64,000 nt of DNA from NCBI GenBank assembly GCA_958430865.1, contig CAUDNR010000225.1, positions 55,639 to 119,638 of the forward strand. Reading direction: 5' to 3'. The notes below the pieces were generated by a model. It had not been told where the DNA came from. It saw nothing but the letters and a program-made list of their open reading frames with translations, and searched no databases. How positions within the stretch are numbered: the first letter of the stretch is position 1; every line of letters starts with the position of its first letter. Shown here piece by piece: positions 1 to 12,168 of the stretch. The translations under genes and the position numbers were made by a program. This DNA comes from Entrophospora sp. SA101. Taxonomy: Eukaryota > Glomeromycota > Glomeromycetes > Entrophosporales > Entrophosporaceae.

Positions 1-844
1 CCACTGTAACGAGATAGGACCCGGAGGTAACATTCAGGCGATTAGTATTAGGAAATTTTGGAAGACTTTATCCCTTTTAAGCATATAACATTTTCCTTCT
101 TTACCCATTTTAGCATATAACGTGTCAAAGAGTTAAAAGCTTTACCCATCCATATAAAACATGTAACTTTATATGTAACCATTGAAAAAATTATCCAATA
201 TATTTTATCTAAAGAACAAAGAGTATAGTTGTTGATGTTCTTCATTCTTGATAAACCATATCTGAATCTTACACTCCTAAAAAAGTATTGATTGACTCGA
301 TGATCAGCAAAAATAATATCATGTTGGACTGATATTAAAAATTTTCAAAAAGTTACACTATTTTAAGATACGATGTTTTAACGCATCTTGAGAACTTAGA
401 AAATGTTGTTCCATTGGTTCTCAAATATATTACATTTAAATTTTCATAATTATTAATACAAAACGTAAAAATAACCAAAAAAATTTTTCATCCACAACTT
501 ACATAATAATGATAAATTTTTATTAAATATTTCATTTATTTACTCAATGTTTCCTTTGAATCAATTGCATACTGACTACTAATTTTTGCAAATAATCAGG
601 ATCCGCTCATCCATTAAATAAGAAACTAATTCATTTATATTTTTGGAGGAGCAATAGTGGTTTGATCTTCTTCCTTAAATGCTTTTATTGCACAAGTTAC
701 TTGTGTCTTGGTGCACCAGCAATGTCGCCTGCTTCCCAATATCTAATTATTCTTCCTTGTCTAAAGTCTGTTAATTTAGACGATTAAAAAAAAAGTTTTG
801 GTTAGATATTTCAGCCGTAATTGCCATTTAAAGTTGGTTCATGC
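1..844. other. Intergenic, transposon debris only
   Basis: AT-rich sequence with no supportable gene. A short frame on the minus strand at 48-245 has no family features. The only readable trace is a helix-turn-helix-like fragment near 640-790, listed separately. The identical repeat begins at about 845. Confidence 0.5.
640..790 (-). pseudogene. Possible Tc1-like transposase N-terminal remnant
   Basis: Reading the minus strand from about 785 gives a stretch containing LTDFRQGRIIRYWEAGDIAG, then a stop or frame change, then KAFKEEDQTTIAPP. This resembles the start of the DNA-binding helix-turn-helix of Tc1/mariner transposases ('L..F.RG.IIG.WEAG'). No catalytic domain follows, and the fragment has a frame break. 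It lies just outside the 5.2-kb repeat. The assignment rests on a motif resemblance only. Confidence 0.3.
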
Positions 845-1135
845 TAGGGCTGGCCGCATAACCTAAATGAACATTTGGCTAACTGATTAAACTATTTAGT
901 CATTATGTTAAGTCAAATTTAGTAAGGCAACTATCACCAAATTAGGATTTTAACCCCTTTGCTGGTCCACGTATTACGCTACAAAAAAATTCTTTTCACT
1001 TTTGGCTTTTGATTAAATTACGTAGTAATTTAATTTATTCTAAAAAGCGGATATTTAATTTGAGTAGAGTAACATAATGATTTGATAATGATAATTATAA
1101 AAAATTCTACGTTTTGTAATTATGAAAATTTATGT

Positions 1136-1290
1136 CAGTACACTCTCTCTATAACGACCTTTTCTATAACGGTCTACATTCTATAACGAACTGAAAATTG
1201 GATCCCAATTTTTTACTATACAAAAACCCTACTCTATAACGGTCTTCTTAATTAAATTTCTTATAGTGTATAACGGCCTGTCTCTGAAGT
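1136..1290 (+). repeat. Clustered CTATAACG motifs, transposon end
   Basis: Starting with CAGTACACTCTCTCTATAAC, the 8-mer CTATAACG or close variants (ending in GACC, GGTC, GAAC or GGCC) occurs about six times in 150 bases. A CAGT start followed by repeated subterminal motifs fits the end of a pogo/Tc1-type element, where the transposase binds. The transposase-like frame at 1608 lies downstream in the same orientation. I found no matching inverted end, so the element is probably truncated. The same array is in copy 2 at 23618-23772. Confidence 0.5.
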
Positions 1291-1607
1291 TCGCCTATAT
1301 TAATATGTTTTACTGTCTATACATAACGGCCGACGATCATGATCTGAAACTATAATTGCTATATTAGGAAATTTTCTATACCACATCAAATTAACTATAT
1401 AGTTACTAATAAAATTATTCAGGATTACTAATCTGAATACAATATGTTTATTATAACAACGGAAAATTTTGAATGCCATCTAACCACCCCAATTTGAGTC
1501 CATTTACAATGTTTAAAATAGATAATGAAACACGAGATTAATTATTAAATTTTGACAATCTTTCACGTTTACTACTATTTTTACTTCTTTGAAAAACAAC
1601 TCATGAA

Positions 1608-1961
1608 ATGACAACCTCCAAGCAAGAAACTCAATGTCAAACCTTATTACATTTGTGGAATGAGGGTGTACAAGATGCTAAAGAAATACATAGAAGAACA
1701 AATATACCCCTCTCCACTATATATGATAACCTTAAAAAGCTCAAGAATTCAGGAACAACACAGTGTACACATGGTAACGGTTGGCCAAAGAAGATCACAG
1801 CAAATGCTTCAAGGGCGTTAGGACAATATATTTGTAGGGATTACTCTATTTCAACAAGAACTTTGGCAACAAAGTTATCAAATACAGGTATAGAGGTATC
1901 CTATAGAACGATTGGAAGGCATTTAAAACTTTTTCATCATCAAAATCTGGTCTGGGATTGA
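1608..1961 (+). CDS. Tc1/mariner-type transposase, DNA-binding part only
   Basis: A 117-residue frame. Residues ~5-45 form a homeodomain-like helix-turn-helix (LLHLWNEGVQDAKEIHRRT, then a recognition helix around PLSTIYDNLKKL). A second Tc1-type helix-turn-helix covers ~65-110 (RALGQYICRDYSISTRTLAT, ..VSYRTIGRHLK). Intact Tc1 transposases continue into a DDE nuclease of over 200 residues; here the frame stops at LVWD and no catalytic residues follow. It is either a decayed element or a domain fragment without nuclease activity. An identical frame lies at 24090-24443. The CTATAACG array upstream is consistent with the same element. Confidence 0.7.
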   Translation: MTTSKQETQCQTLLHLWNEGVQDAKEIHRRTNIPLSTIYDNLKKLKNSGTTQCTHGNGWPKKITANASRALGQYICRDYSISTRTLATKLSNTGIEVSYRTIGRHLKLFHHQNLVWD

Positions 1962-4900
1962 GATTGTTTCATAAAGATCATGAAATTCACTGGTTGTAGT
2001 TTTATCCAAAAATGATACTTATATTAATACCATTATTATTATCAGAATTTTGAAATTAGTTTTAATTGGAAAAATTACGCATTAATAGAAATCAGATTCA
2101 AACCGAATTCAACCTCTTTTTTAAGAACCAATTATCCGTTTTCAAAGTGGTTTATGGATTCAAACCAATTTGAGCCAAACCAGACTCAAACTCTACCCAT
2201 TTTATAGTAATCCAGACTCCTAACAAGATTCACTGTAACAAGCTTTGATTGTGTACTAAGAAATTTTTATTAATGAAATAAAAATATATGCAATAATAAT
2301 AGTAAATTCATTTTATCATATAATAATCTTCCATTCTTGTTTGTGCTTTTTTTTAAAGAACTTTTATATAAGAAATTTCTCTTGAAACTTCTATTTGAAA
2401 ATCCAATATTCTAAATTTTTTTGTTGTACATATTAATATGTAACTTCCTCATTATTATACATATTAGGGTATTCAAAGCAGTTCTATTCTGTTTCTCGTT
2501 CCTTGCTGTACAATACTTATTAGGTGGTGGAAACCAAGATCAGCTTTGAGCAGAAAACTTCCTGGTTCCATAAACTTTATTATAGTGCTGGTTTACACAA
2601 TAAAATTTATGCATTTTTTTACCAACATATAAAACTCATTATTGACTTTTGTGTATAATTAATATAAATAATAATGATGTTTGTCAGTATTAAAGAAAAC
2701 CACATCTCTGAAACTGGTCAAACAATCCATCTTTGTTGCTGACGATAATATTGATATAAATTATTAATAGAGGAAGTTACCAGGAAAGTCACTGTAAACT
2801 GATTTATAATTCATTTCTGTTGGTAGGAATGTAATTGATTGGGTGATTCTATTTACATTTTTTCCAAAGCTTGGTAATTCATGGACTTTAAGAAATTCTT
2901 TATAACTTGAGTAGTTAATATCTTATTAATTGTCATTTTTGCTTTCCATTGTGATATTCTTTTAGTATTGCTATGAACTCTTGATATAAGACCATTATTT
3001 ATTAAATTTCTAATATTTCAAAGTGATTCTCACAAATTACAAGTATATTATGATCCCAGCAGTAGACTGGTTTTCTTTTTAAGACATCTGCTCATGCTTA
3101 TTACACCACCATCCATCAAAAATATGATTTGTCATTATTTAAAGAAAACTTGAAAGGATTCATGTAATTTGAAAACTCTTTTTAAGGAGCCATTGATGAG
3201 TAGCCCCACTTTTTAAAAATCAATTCTTTTTATTTATTATCTTCCATTTACATATATTCAAAGTTTCATTTGATTTAAGATTTAAAATTACATGTTGGAA
3301 AATGAATGATTTTTGTAAAATAAAAACATCATAAAAGAATAAACAATATTTACATAAAATTATAAAAATAATTTTCAATTGATCCACCCACCTTTTTAAA
3401 AACCAATCTGAAACAAGTTCTTCGCCTCCTTTTTTTAATTTCTCTCTTTTTCAATGTCATCATCAATCAAACGCTTTTTTACCCTAAACAATAAATTATT
3501 TGTTCTTTTTGCAAAAATGTATTTAAGCAAAACCATTAATTCTTGATGTGATCAACTGAACAAACAACTCCACCATCACCTTCTAACATACTTAGTTCAC
3601 CACTTGGTTGATTCATAATTTTTTCTTTTTTAACACGATCTGATGCCTTTTATCAATACTTTTGCAAGTAGAGACATAAATTAGTTTTGAAAATATTCTA
3701 ATACATCTTAATTACAAGTACAAGAAATCAAGCAAGCTTACCTTCTAACTCTGATCTTATCATGGTGCGATTTACTTGGACATTGAGTTGATGTAGTAGT
3801 AACTCATGTTAATGTTACAGACTTTGCATTAGTGCAAGTGTTTGTATCCACCTATCCCATTCATTATCACTGCTTCTACTACTTTCTCGTCATCTTCCTC
3901 TTCTCCTTCCATAGAGTTATATTTTCTAATTGTTGAGTACCTAGTGATAGTTATATATCTTCTTGCATAGCATCATTATTCATTTCAATAATTTACATAA
4001 CCCCAGAAACGTGGCAAATAACATTAATGACACCATTACCATCATTGGGTATATTTTTTTTAAAAAAATAGATTGTGATAAAGCAAACTTTTACAAAATA
4101 ATGGTAATGGATAGATATATCGATACTCCATAATTTGTATCAAAATTTTTACTGTGTATAGATTTCTTTTGGTTTTAGTGATGTCAACGTTAATATTTTT
4201 ATAATCACTTTGTAAATTATTCATTAAAGCATTTACATACATCATCATATCCTCCACTGTTGAAATTAGCAAATCAAATATGGTTCGCATACAACAATAT
4301 CAAGAATTAGGAAATCATTTTGAATCGACAAATGCTACAAATTGAGGCTAAATTAGGTTTCATTAAATTTCACTTTGTAGATATTTTGCCACGTAAAATC
4401 TAATAAGGAATCAGGCGATCCATGAAAAAGAAGAACCTTTTGGTTTTCTTATCAATCTTCACAAGTATTTTCATTCTGATTTTGATATTCTTATTGATAG
4501 TAACGTAGCCACAACCCAAAATGTGGCAAAAATGTTTACCGACAAAATAATTGTTTTGACTACAAAACTAATTGTCGTATCCGAGATGAAAATATTTATC
4601 ATGTTAAAAGATAATGACTTTGAAAAAACAAAAATAGAATATAAGTTCCATATCTTAATATGCACACATGTAAAAAGATTGAAGGTGAGTGGGTGAGTCT
4701 GTTTGATTATGATTAGTAATTACTTTAATATTTAGTGTAATAAAAAACAGTTTTTTAAATTATTTATTAATTTTTGATTTATATCATAGAGCTGATATTG
4801 TGGAATTTATAGTGAGGGCAAAAGACTAAACAAAATCCACAAAAAAAAAATTTGTTGGTAAAGTTGAGCATTATTTTATTAAAATATTAAATTATTCACT

Positions 4901-5119
4901 TTTTATGTGTTATTGATGAGTGAATTGGTGCTTTAATATTCTATATATCCCAGGATTTGGGTTCGAACCAGATGTTCGATTCAACTGGTAAAATTGATCC
5001 GTAGATATCTGTCATCCGTTTATTCGTCATTTACTTTTAAAAATTAACCCGTCATCCGGTATTTCTCAAAAAATATATTAATATCGAACGGATTGAATGT
5101 AAACGGTAACCCGGTGATA

Positions 5120-5510
5120 CTTTATTATTGTTATTTAAAAGATTGATTATTACCGTTAAATCACTTTTTTGTCGTTTCAACAATCTGATGATGTCTTGAG
5201 TATAAATGAGCAATCAAATTTACCGTTGAGCCATCTGTTGCACGACGTTTTTTACAATTTTTTCAATTGTAATTAATACTGATACTTTTTTACCGTTAGG
5301 AAAATTTACTTTTACGAACCAATTCCACACCAACTTTTTTGAAGTCGCACCTTTTTATTTATTTTAGCAACTTTAGTTCGTTTCTTAGGAATTACATTCA
5401 ACACTTTTCCATCCGATTCTTCTTCTGAATTTATACAAGTAGGTTCACTTTCATTATCATCATCATTATAATTATAATCGTAAGTAATGTTACAAATAAG
5501 TAGCAAATAA
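5120..5510 (-). pseudogene. BED-finger hAT transposase remnant
   Basis: On the minus strand one frame reads KKRTKVAKINKKVRLQKS. After a shift of frame it continues LVWNWFVKVNFPNGKKVSVL, then after another shift VNLIAHLYSRHHQIVETTKK. The 'W..F' pair, a lysine-rich middle and 'LxxHLxxxH' are the skeleton of a BED zinc finger, which hAT transposases carry at the N-terminus. The first cysteine pair is lost and at least two frame changes break it, so it is dead. It lies in copy 1 of the repeat. Confidence 0.5.
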
Positions 5511-5586
5511 GGACAATGAAAATGAATCAGATAAAGATGATCATTATATGTATATTGATATATTTTTTTTAAACGCTACAAAAATA

Positions 5587-6358
5587 CAGTCGGCGCTCGA
5601 TATAAGAAAGACAAAAGACTTCACTGTGATTCATTATATAAAAAGATCGATAAAATTTTTTTACAAAAAATCCCGTGATAGATTCGATAAGTCATCCCGC
5701 AGTAATCAATTGTTTAAAGTACTCAATAGTATAAATTATGCGGCTGACTTATCGAGTCTGTGTGTGTATTACCAAATTAATACTAATTAATTACTTTATT
5801 TTTTGCGACACATTACCAAATTCAATTACACATTTTACTATATTCAATTACTTTATTTTTCACTACTATTACTATTAATAAATTTAATTACTCTATTTTT
5901 TGCGACACATTACTAAATTCAATTACTTTATTTTTCCGACACATTACTAAAATTCAATTACTTTATTTTTCGCGACACATTACTAAAATTCAATTACTTT
6001 ATTTTTCAACACTATTACTAAATTTCATTCTTCATTTTCATTTTAAAATTTTTTTTGCCAAATTCATATTAATATTAAATATTCATGAGAAAATTTTTGC
6101 GACAAAACTACTAATAAAATTTTATTTATTTAATACAAATTAAATAATGATTAACGAATTTTTATAAACTTCACTATATGATTATATCGGAGCTTTAGTT
6201 AATATAATGGGTACTTCACTATATGATTATATCGAGAGTTTATATTAAAAATCACTATATCGAGCAGAATTTATATGTAATGAAATGGGAAATTTTTCCA
6301 ACTTCACTATATCGTACGATTTACTATATAATAGGTTCACCATATCGAGCGTCGACTG
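5587..6358. mobile_element. 772-base TIR element with TA flanks
   Basis: The left end reads CAGTCGGCGCTCGATATA and the reverse complement of the right end reads CAGTCGACGCTCGATATG, a near-perfect terminal inverted repeat. Both ends are flanked by TA (5585-5586 and 6359-6360), the target of Tc1/mariner/pogo transposases. The interior has no long coding frame except a short one (5548-5790) crossing the left end, so it is a non-autonomous MITE-like element. Inside are tandem copies of an AATTACTTTATTTTT-type unit and, near the right end, repeats of 'cttcactatatgattatatcg'. Only copy 1 is complete; in copy 2 it is cut at 28514. Confidence 0.8.
5770..6020. repeat. Tandem repeat, ~35-base unit
   Basis: Five to six imperfect copies of a unit reading roughly 'attcaattactttattttt', then 'cgcgacacattactaaa'. 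Unit length varies by a few bases. It lies in the interior of the TIR element, and its partner is at about 28252-28502. Confidence 0.8.
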
Positions 6359-6364
6359 TACCAG

Positions 6365-6620
6365 GAAAACTCTATTGAATGTCACCGCAAAATTTAAGCG
6401 CTTGATCATATTAACGCGAATCTCGAAAGTTGATTGGTTGATTTTTTCTGTTTAGGAAATAATTTACATAATTAACCAAAATGAGCTAGTCAGTATCCAT
6501 ATACCGTGATTTTTTCCTTATTTGGATTTAAATATTGACCCGAATGATAATGTCGCGGTCACCTTTCCCTCTTTTTTCGAATCATAGTGTTGGCGGTGAC
6601 ATTCAATATATAGAGTTTTG
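6365..6620. repeat. Inverted-repeat-bounded segment, MITE-like
   Basis: The left arm (6365-6388, AAAACTCTATTGAATGTCAC followed by CGC) matches the reverse complement of the right arm (6593-6620, GCGGTGACATTCAATA..TAGAGTTTT) except for a small insertion. The 256-base segment starts only six bases after the TIR element, so two small elements lie side by side. There is no coding potential. Confidence 0.5.
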
Positions 6621-8935
6621 GCATTGCTGCAAAAAGTGAACATTTGTATCACAAAGAAGTTCAGGGTTTAACATCACCATTGTACCACCTAAACAATGAT
6701 AAAGTGCAAAGTAATATGGAATTGTAAATGCAAAATCACAAGACAATTATAAAAATATTATTATGATACACGCATAATGGTTTACTTCTGGAAATTAATT
6801 TATTAATTGAACAAAAAATCCAGGTAGAATTCAACAACTTATTTTAGAAGTGATTTTCCCAGGTTAAAAAAAGAATTTAGATAATATTGTTAACATTCAG
6901 CAAGAATTAAAAAGGCAGGAAAATCTAAAACCAAAATATAATGCATGAATTACACAATAATAGTTTAGAGAAGACCAAATCAAGATGTATTAAAACCTTA
7001 GAGAAAAAACTCATGAACTTGATCAAAAATTTCGAATGACTAGAATACCAGCCAGTTTGAATTAAAGACACTACCATTGCCGTAAATAGCTATTGGTAGC
7101 TACCATTTGCCGTAAATAATTCCGGCTGCCACAAGCAACCACGACCGCTGCAAATAGTTTTCAAGATTAATATAACTATTGTCATTATGGTTTGGCTGTC
7201 CATAATCCACAGATATGATAATTAATATCAATATTAACTGTTAATATATAAGATTACAAATGTAAACCAAGTCTGTGGGTTATTTTCAAATTTTTTCACC
7301 GCTCACCTATTTTCTTGTCTCGATTAAACTGTTGTATAAAGGTGGGGTAAATTTTGCTTTCTGAGTTAAGTCATTAATTGAAATCACTTTTATTTAAACT
7401 GTCTCAATAATCTGAATTATTATTTTAACAATCTGACACATTTGATTTTTGATGCACAGATGCTTTGTAATAAATAATTTTATTTTGTTTGTTACCAAAG
7501 TTGTAAAACTATTACGTCAAATTTGCTGCCGTTAAGTAAAATTGCTTCAAAGGCTAATGATTCAATTTTTATTTTAGCTAAAATTTTCTTGTTTCCACAA
7601 GTTGTTTCTCGAGGAACCAAATTTTTCTTTTGCTGAATACAAATTCAGTTCCCACACACTCATTTACGAACATTCTTTATATTAATATTAGTAACATGAC
7701 ACATGATCGTGGTTGATAAAATCATCGTGTACTTTATGTTCCAGGGTCAAATAATTTTATACATATGAAAATTTTACGCAAAGCTTTTTATAACTATTAT
7801 CAAATTACTGTGTAAATAATAATTATGGGAGTTTTTATAATATTGATTAAGTCACTTTGCAGCAATAAACCTTTAATTTTCCATCTTTACCTTATTCTTA
7901 TTGTAATGATCAACGAAAATTTATCGAGAATAACTTCTTGAAAAAGCAAGATCAACATCGGGTTTTTGTTGAAAAACAGAGGACTATAATACATGATTAA
8001 ATAAAACTCTGTGATAGAAATCCATTAATTTATTAATAAACAAGAATAGAAATAAAAAACGTCATCTTTATTTTCTTTGTTTAAAGCGCAACAAATGTAG
8101 TGTCTTTTGATAAAAGGTAATAATAACAATTTGGTAAAAACCAAATTTTATTTGCTCTAGTGAGAAAGCAAGATCAGGAGGTTTAAATAGTGAGTGTTAA
8201 CAACGGTTAGTAATGTAATTTGCTTTTAATTAGTAAACAAAGGTTGGGACTAACGTTTGTTAGTAATCGAGAACCAAAGTAAATTCGTAAACAATTAATT
8301 GACAAGCATTGAATTATTGTGCGTTGCTTGCAATTAACTGACAAGAGTAATCCAAAAATCAAGCCATGATCATGCATACTTGTTAAAAAAATAATCGGTA
8401 TTAACTGAAATGGTACCTCGTAATATCGTCGTTTAATCAAATAAATAAAATAAAAAAGATAAATAATTATAATGAATAAATTTATAGTGGAGATTAAATT
8501 AGTCGTTTAATCAATTCTTTCGTTTACTATCATTACTATGTTTATTGATCAATCAAATGTAAATAAAAAAATATTGCTAGTAATAATTAATGAATAGTAA
8601 TTAATTAATAATGAAATTTTTAACATTTTAGAGAAAAGAGTACTATTATTTGTATAACCTAACCTTTTAAGCTTTAGATTTAGCAATCTCTTCATCTAAT
8701 ATTCTACTTTTATGAACACGCATCTGGGTGTGATTTAACCACCGACAATACTACTATTGATGATATTATTATTATTATGAATTTTGTTATGTTTATTAAT
8801 AGCAAATCCATCAGGCTCATTGATAGTTTATCTTTTATATGGATCTACATCCCATCATTTGCGCTGGCATTTCAGGTAATATTGGTGGTTGTAATTTTTC
8901 ACATATATCAAAATGACCTGCGAATATTTTCCACA
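6621..8935. other. Intergenic, no gene seen
   Basis: AT-rich sequence with many stops in all frames. Short frames at 8207-8440 (-) and 8777-9034 (+) lack recognisable domains. Nothing else can be supported. Confidence 0.5.
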
Positions 8936-9223
8936 TTAACATCCACAACCTTCACAGAATCCATCAGAATATCTTGTCAGTTTACAATTGTTGCATTCTT
9001 TTGGCTTACCTTCTTTATTTTTTACACTTCTTAATTCAAAATCATAAATAAACCTTTCCTTACAAAATTCATTTTCATTTTCAGAAAGTTCCTTGTTTTT
9101 GTTGACTAATGAAAAAAAATAATCTTTTTCATTTTCTTCATCAGAATTAACTATAGCATTAATTTTATATACAATTTTTTTCTTTCTGGTTGTATTTAAT
9201 GATAATAATTTATTATATGACAT
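8936..9223 (-). pseudogene. N-terminal fragment of kinase-family gene
   Basis: From an ATG at 9223 the frame gives MSYNKLLSLNTTRKKKIVYK, an acidic stretch, and near its end KECNNCKLTRYSDGFCEGC, which holds CxxC and CxxC pairs. Large kinase families of arbuscular mycorrhizal fungi often carry such a Cys-pair module ahead of the kinase domain (family knowledge). The frame stops right after the second pair, and no kinase domain follows on this strand. It is either a truncated copy or a first exon whose rest is lost. Confidence 0.4.
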
Positions 9224-9680
9224 TATATAAAATAATATAACAATATAAAAATATGAATGAGTGGAGAAAATAAGGTTTTTCTTTGTGGAGAATTGAATAG
9301 CATGTAACAAACAATTCTAAATAAAGTTTTCTTATAGGATTTTTCATTGATAATGTGAGTGAAACCCAGCCACAGGCCATGTGATATTTACTGTTTGTCT
9401 TCTAAAGAGAAGAGGTCTTAAAACAGAGGATCAGCATTGGTAATTATATTAAAGAAGCAATATTAAACTTGATATTAGTAATTGATAATAGGAAGTAATC
9501 TAATTATTTTAATTTTTCTTTTTTAGCATTTGCCTTTATATTGGGAAAGAAAGATATGAAAATGCTTGCATTGGTAGGAAAATTACATAACTTAATGAAC
9601 TTAAAAATAAACATGATAAAGATGGAATAAATTGGAAAATATAAACTTTATTTGCTGGTGATTGGAATCTCAAATGTAGA
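9224..9680. other. Intergenic, nothing recognised
   Basis: AT-rich, no supportable gene. A short untranslated leader or promoter for the fragment at 8936-9223 would lie here, but no element can be identified. Confidence 0.4.
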
Positions 9681-9901
9681 TCCCCCGCTTTCCTAACCAA
9701 TAAGCATATAATGTAACAAAGGGGTTACTGATCACGAATATATACTCTTACCACACCTACCTCAGTTACATGAATCCCCCATGATTGGTAGAAAATAAGG
9801 AAATCTTATCTTAACAAAACTTGTCGTGTAACCGAGGTAGGTAAGAGTTTTCATTGATCACTTTCACAAATCCTGGGAACTTATTGGTTGGGAGACAGAA
9901 T
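9681..9901. repeat. Palindromic (hairpin) element
   Basis: The two halves are imperfect inverted copies. 'cctaaccaataag' near 9693 pairs with 'cttattggttggg' near 9880; 'gatcac' and 'ctcttac..cctacctc.gttaca' on the left pair with 'tgtaaccgaggtaggtaagag' and 'gatcac' on the right. The transcript could fold into a stem of roughly 90 base pairs with a short loop. Size and symmetry fit a foldback MITE. No protein is encoded. Confidence 0.65.
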
Positions 9902-10394
9902 GTTATGGGTGTACAAAGTAGTTTGGGATTTGGACAGCATGCATAATTGGAAGATTATGTACATTGTAATGGGCTTAAATGCTCCTAATTCTATGCATTT
10001 TCGTTTATACTGTAATTGTGGATTTGATAGATGTCAATTAAAATTTTGAAAATATTGGCAATAATTCATATTAGTTTTTCCTTTAATAATTATTGTTGTT
10101 GTTTTAAATCAAAAAATTTACTTGAGCAAAACAAAAAACCTGAAATATTTTACATGGTCATTCAAAAAAGATTATATACCTGATGAATTACATTTTATTT
10201 TTGCATATTGTAGATGTATTGATAGAACACAATATAAAAGTTCATTTTGAATTTTTTTAAATCTAAATCAATTGGAGATAAATGGACTGGGCTTTTTTAA
10301 TGAATGGGTTCTGGTAAGAAAAAGATATTTGAAAACTTTACAGTTTGTAAATTTGTTCCTGGTACTTATTGAGAAAATATTGAAAAGCTGCGGA

Positions 10395-10530
10395 AAGAAT
10401 TTTTTAGACTTTATATGATTTTATGTAAGCCACTACTTTCAGATAAAGAGATTGATGAGTTTGAAGTTGATTTTATAAACTGGACATGCTCACTTTATAA
10501 AAGCATGTTATATGGAAAGCTTGTTTTTTA
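10395..10530 (+). pseudogene. Decayed repeat-family coding fragment
   Basis: One frame reads EFFRLYMILCKPLLSDKEID, then EFEVDFINWTCSLYKSML, before a stop. It is protein-like, but flanking frames carry stops and no start is seen. It resembles the body of repetitive transposon-associated proteins of these fungi, but I cannot name a domain. It ends about 340 bases before the hAT-like MITE. Confidence 0.3.
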
Positions 10531-10871
10531 GCCAACAAATTCATCAATTCATGCATCAACTAAAAGAAAAAAATCACCAACAGGTAATTTAGTCAAATTT
10601 TATTTAAAATATAATAATCTACATGCTAATTATTTAAAAATATGATTTTAGGTGAAGCTTTTTTTTTTAGAAGAACCAAAATGGGAGGTGGAATTGAAAA
10701 ATCAGTGGCTTATGAGATAATGTCATTTGAAAACAGGCAGGTATCTCATTTAATTAACAAAATTCCAAAAAAGATCACGCACAAAAAAATATTATAATCG
10801 AGGGTCTGTCCAATAGCAGATCTGATATAATAATAAATTGATTTCATATTATACATATTAATAATATATGG

Positions 10872-11447
10872 TAGGGTTGTTAATGGAAACATAATGGGTT
10901 GGGTTGGGTTTATATTATAGTGGAGCAAGGGTTAACCTAACCCAACACGGGTTAAATGTACTGGTTAATACTCCATGGGTTGCTTCGGGTTACTTCGGGT
11001 AGCTCCATGGAGTAATAATTATAATAAAAAAATTTTTTACATTATACAAATATATGTAATAATTTCTTGTTTATCATTATATTCTTTTGAAAAAAATTCC
11101 CAACCCCAAGAAGTTTCGCGCGAAGTATTGATGAATTAGATTCATTTTCTTGTATAGTATTAGTTGTACTTGTAGTAATTGTACTTGTAGTAGTTATAGT
11201 TGTAGGAGTAGTAACTATCTTCTTGACTAAAAATCAAATTAATCTCACTTTCTTCTCTATTTATATTTAATAATGATTCACCTGATGGTTCAGGCTCACT
11301 ATCTGAAAGTATTTCTCATAAATTTTCTGTTTTTTATTCATGATAAAATTCGCGAACAAAGAAATCAAAATTAACAAATTAACAACTAAAATAATTTGGA
11401 GCAACCCGGGTTGATGCCAGAACATTATGCTCCATTTAACAACCCTA
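10872..11447. mobile_element. hAT-like MITE, 576 bases
   Basis: The left end TAGGGTTGTTAATGGAAACA and the reverse complement of the right end, TAGGGTTGTTAAATGGAGCA, form terminal inverted repeats with few differences, continuing into ATAATG. The 8-base flanks are atatatgg (left) and aatatagg (right), matching at six of eight positions, as expected for an old 8-base hAT target duplication. Subterminal GGGTTGGGTT and AACCTAACCC copies add further inverted symmetry. No transposase is encoded, so it is non-autonomous. Confidence 0.7.
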
Positions 11448-11455
11448 AATATAGG

Positions 11456-12168
11456 GGTAATTCTATATTATAAGAGGACATGATTATTATTATAAACCGT
11501 TATTATTATAGTAATAGTTAAAAATTATAATTATAATTGTGATGATAATGATCAATGTAATTCTTGGTAATACAAATGTTCACTTTTGTCTGGTTTTGTT
11601 ACAATATGTCCCTTTTTAAAAGTTTATTCACATAAATTTTAAAATTTTTATCTGCAATCTTAACATTATAGTTTAAAAGCTATACGAATATGAACGGATT
11701 TTTTTACGGATATCCGAATTGATCATCCACGGATTGCATCTCTACTCCTAGTATTAGTATTAGCATATGAATAATAGAAGTTCATCAAGACTTCTATTAA
11801 AGAGCTATGACAATGTGATAACGGATGCATAACAATAATAATAAGAAAAATTCATTTAAAATACGCTATGCCAAACACAGAATTACCAATACTAATTCGT
11901 CATACAGTTTTATTTATTATGTGAACTTGACATTAATATTAATATATTAATTATATGTTTTTGTAAACTCCGAAAAATCAATTCGTTAGTCGCTTTTTTA
12001 TGAAAAAAATTACATATGCACACACACGTACATTATTCAATAATAACAATAAAAAAACTTTTTTTTCTATTAAAACGAAACAAGCATGAAAACAGTATTT
12101 CTATTGATACAACAATGATTATGGTTATTCAACTTCTAATAGATAGATAAAATACTAATTATTCATGG
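11456..12168. other. Intergenic, no gene seen
   Basis: AT-rich sequence. Near 11693-11745 a short 'gaacggatttttttacggatatccgaatt' style stretch looks like another small repeat end. There is nothing coding. Confidence 0.4.

Larger units (their letters stand above)
845..6032. repeat. 5,188-base direct repeat, copy 1
   Basis: This segment recurs at 23327-28514 in the same orientation with a constant offset of 22,482 bases. Every stretch I compared, and every open frame inside, is identical with no indel. Shared sequence starts at 'tagggctggccgc' and stops after 'aaatttcattctt'. The flanks then differ (copy 1 continues 'cattttc', copy 2 'gtatata'). It contains a Tc1-like helix-turn-helix frame, a BED-finger remnant and the left 446 bases of a terminal-inverted-repeat element. 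Because copy 2 stops inside that element, the repeat ends are not transposon ends. It looks like a very recent segmental duplication, or a sequence placed twice by the assembler. Confidence 0.95.

Noticed and set aside
4060..4665. Short minus-strand frames at 4060-4290 and 4471-4665 (and copies in 26.5-27.1 kb)
   Set aside because: No domain, AT-driven composition and no start context; they occur inside the repeat and look like chance frames.
5312..5506. 64-codon minus frame as an intact acidic protein
   Set aside because: Better explained as the broken start of a BED-finger transposase, with frame shifts continuing to about 5120.
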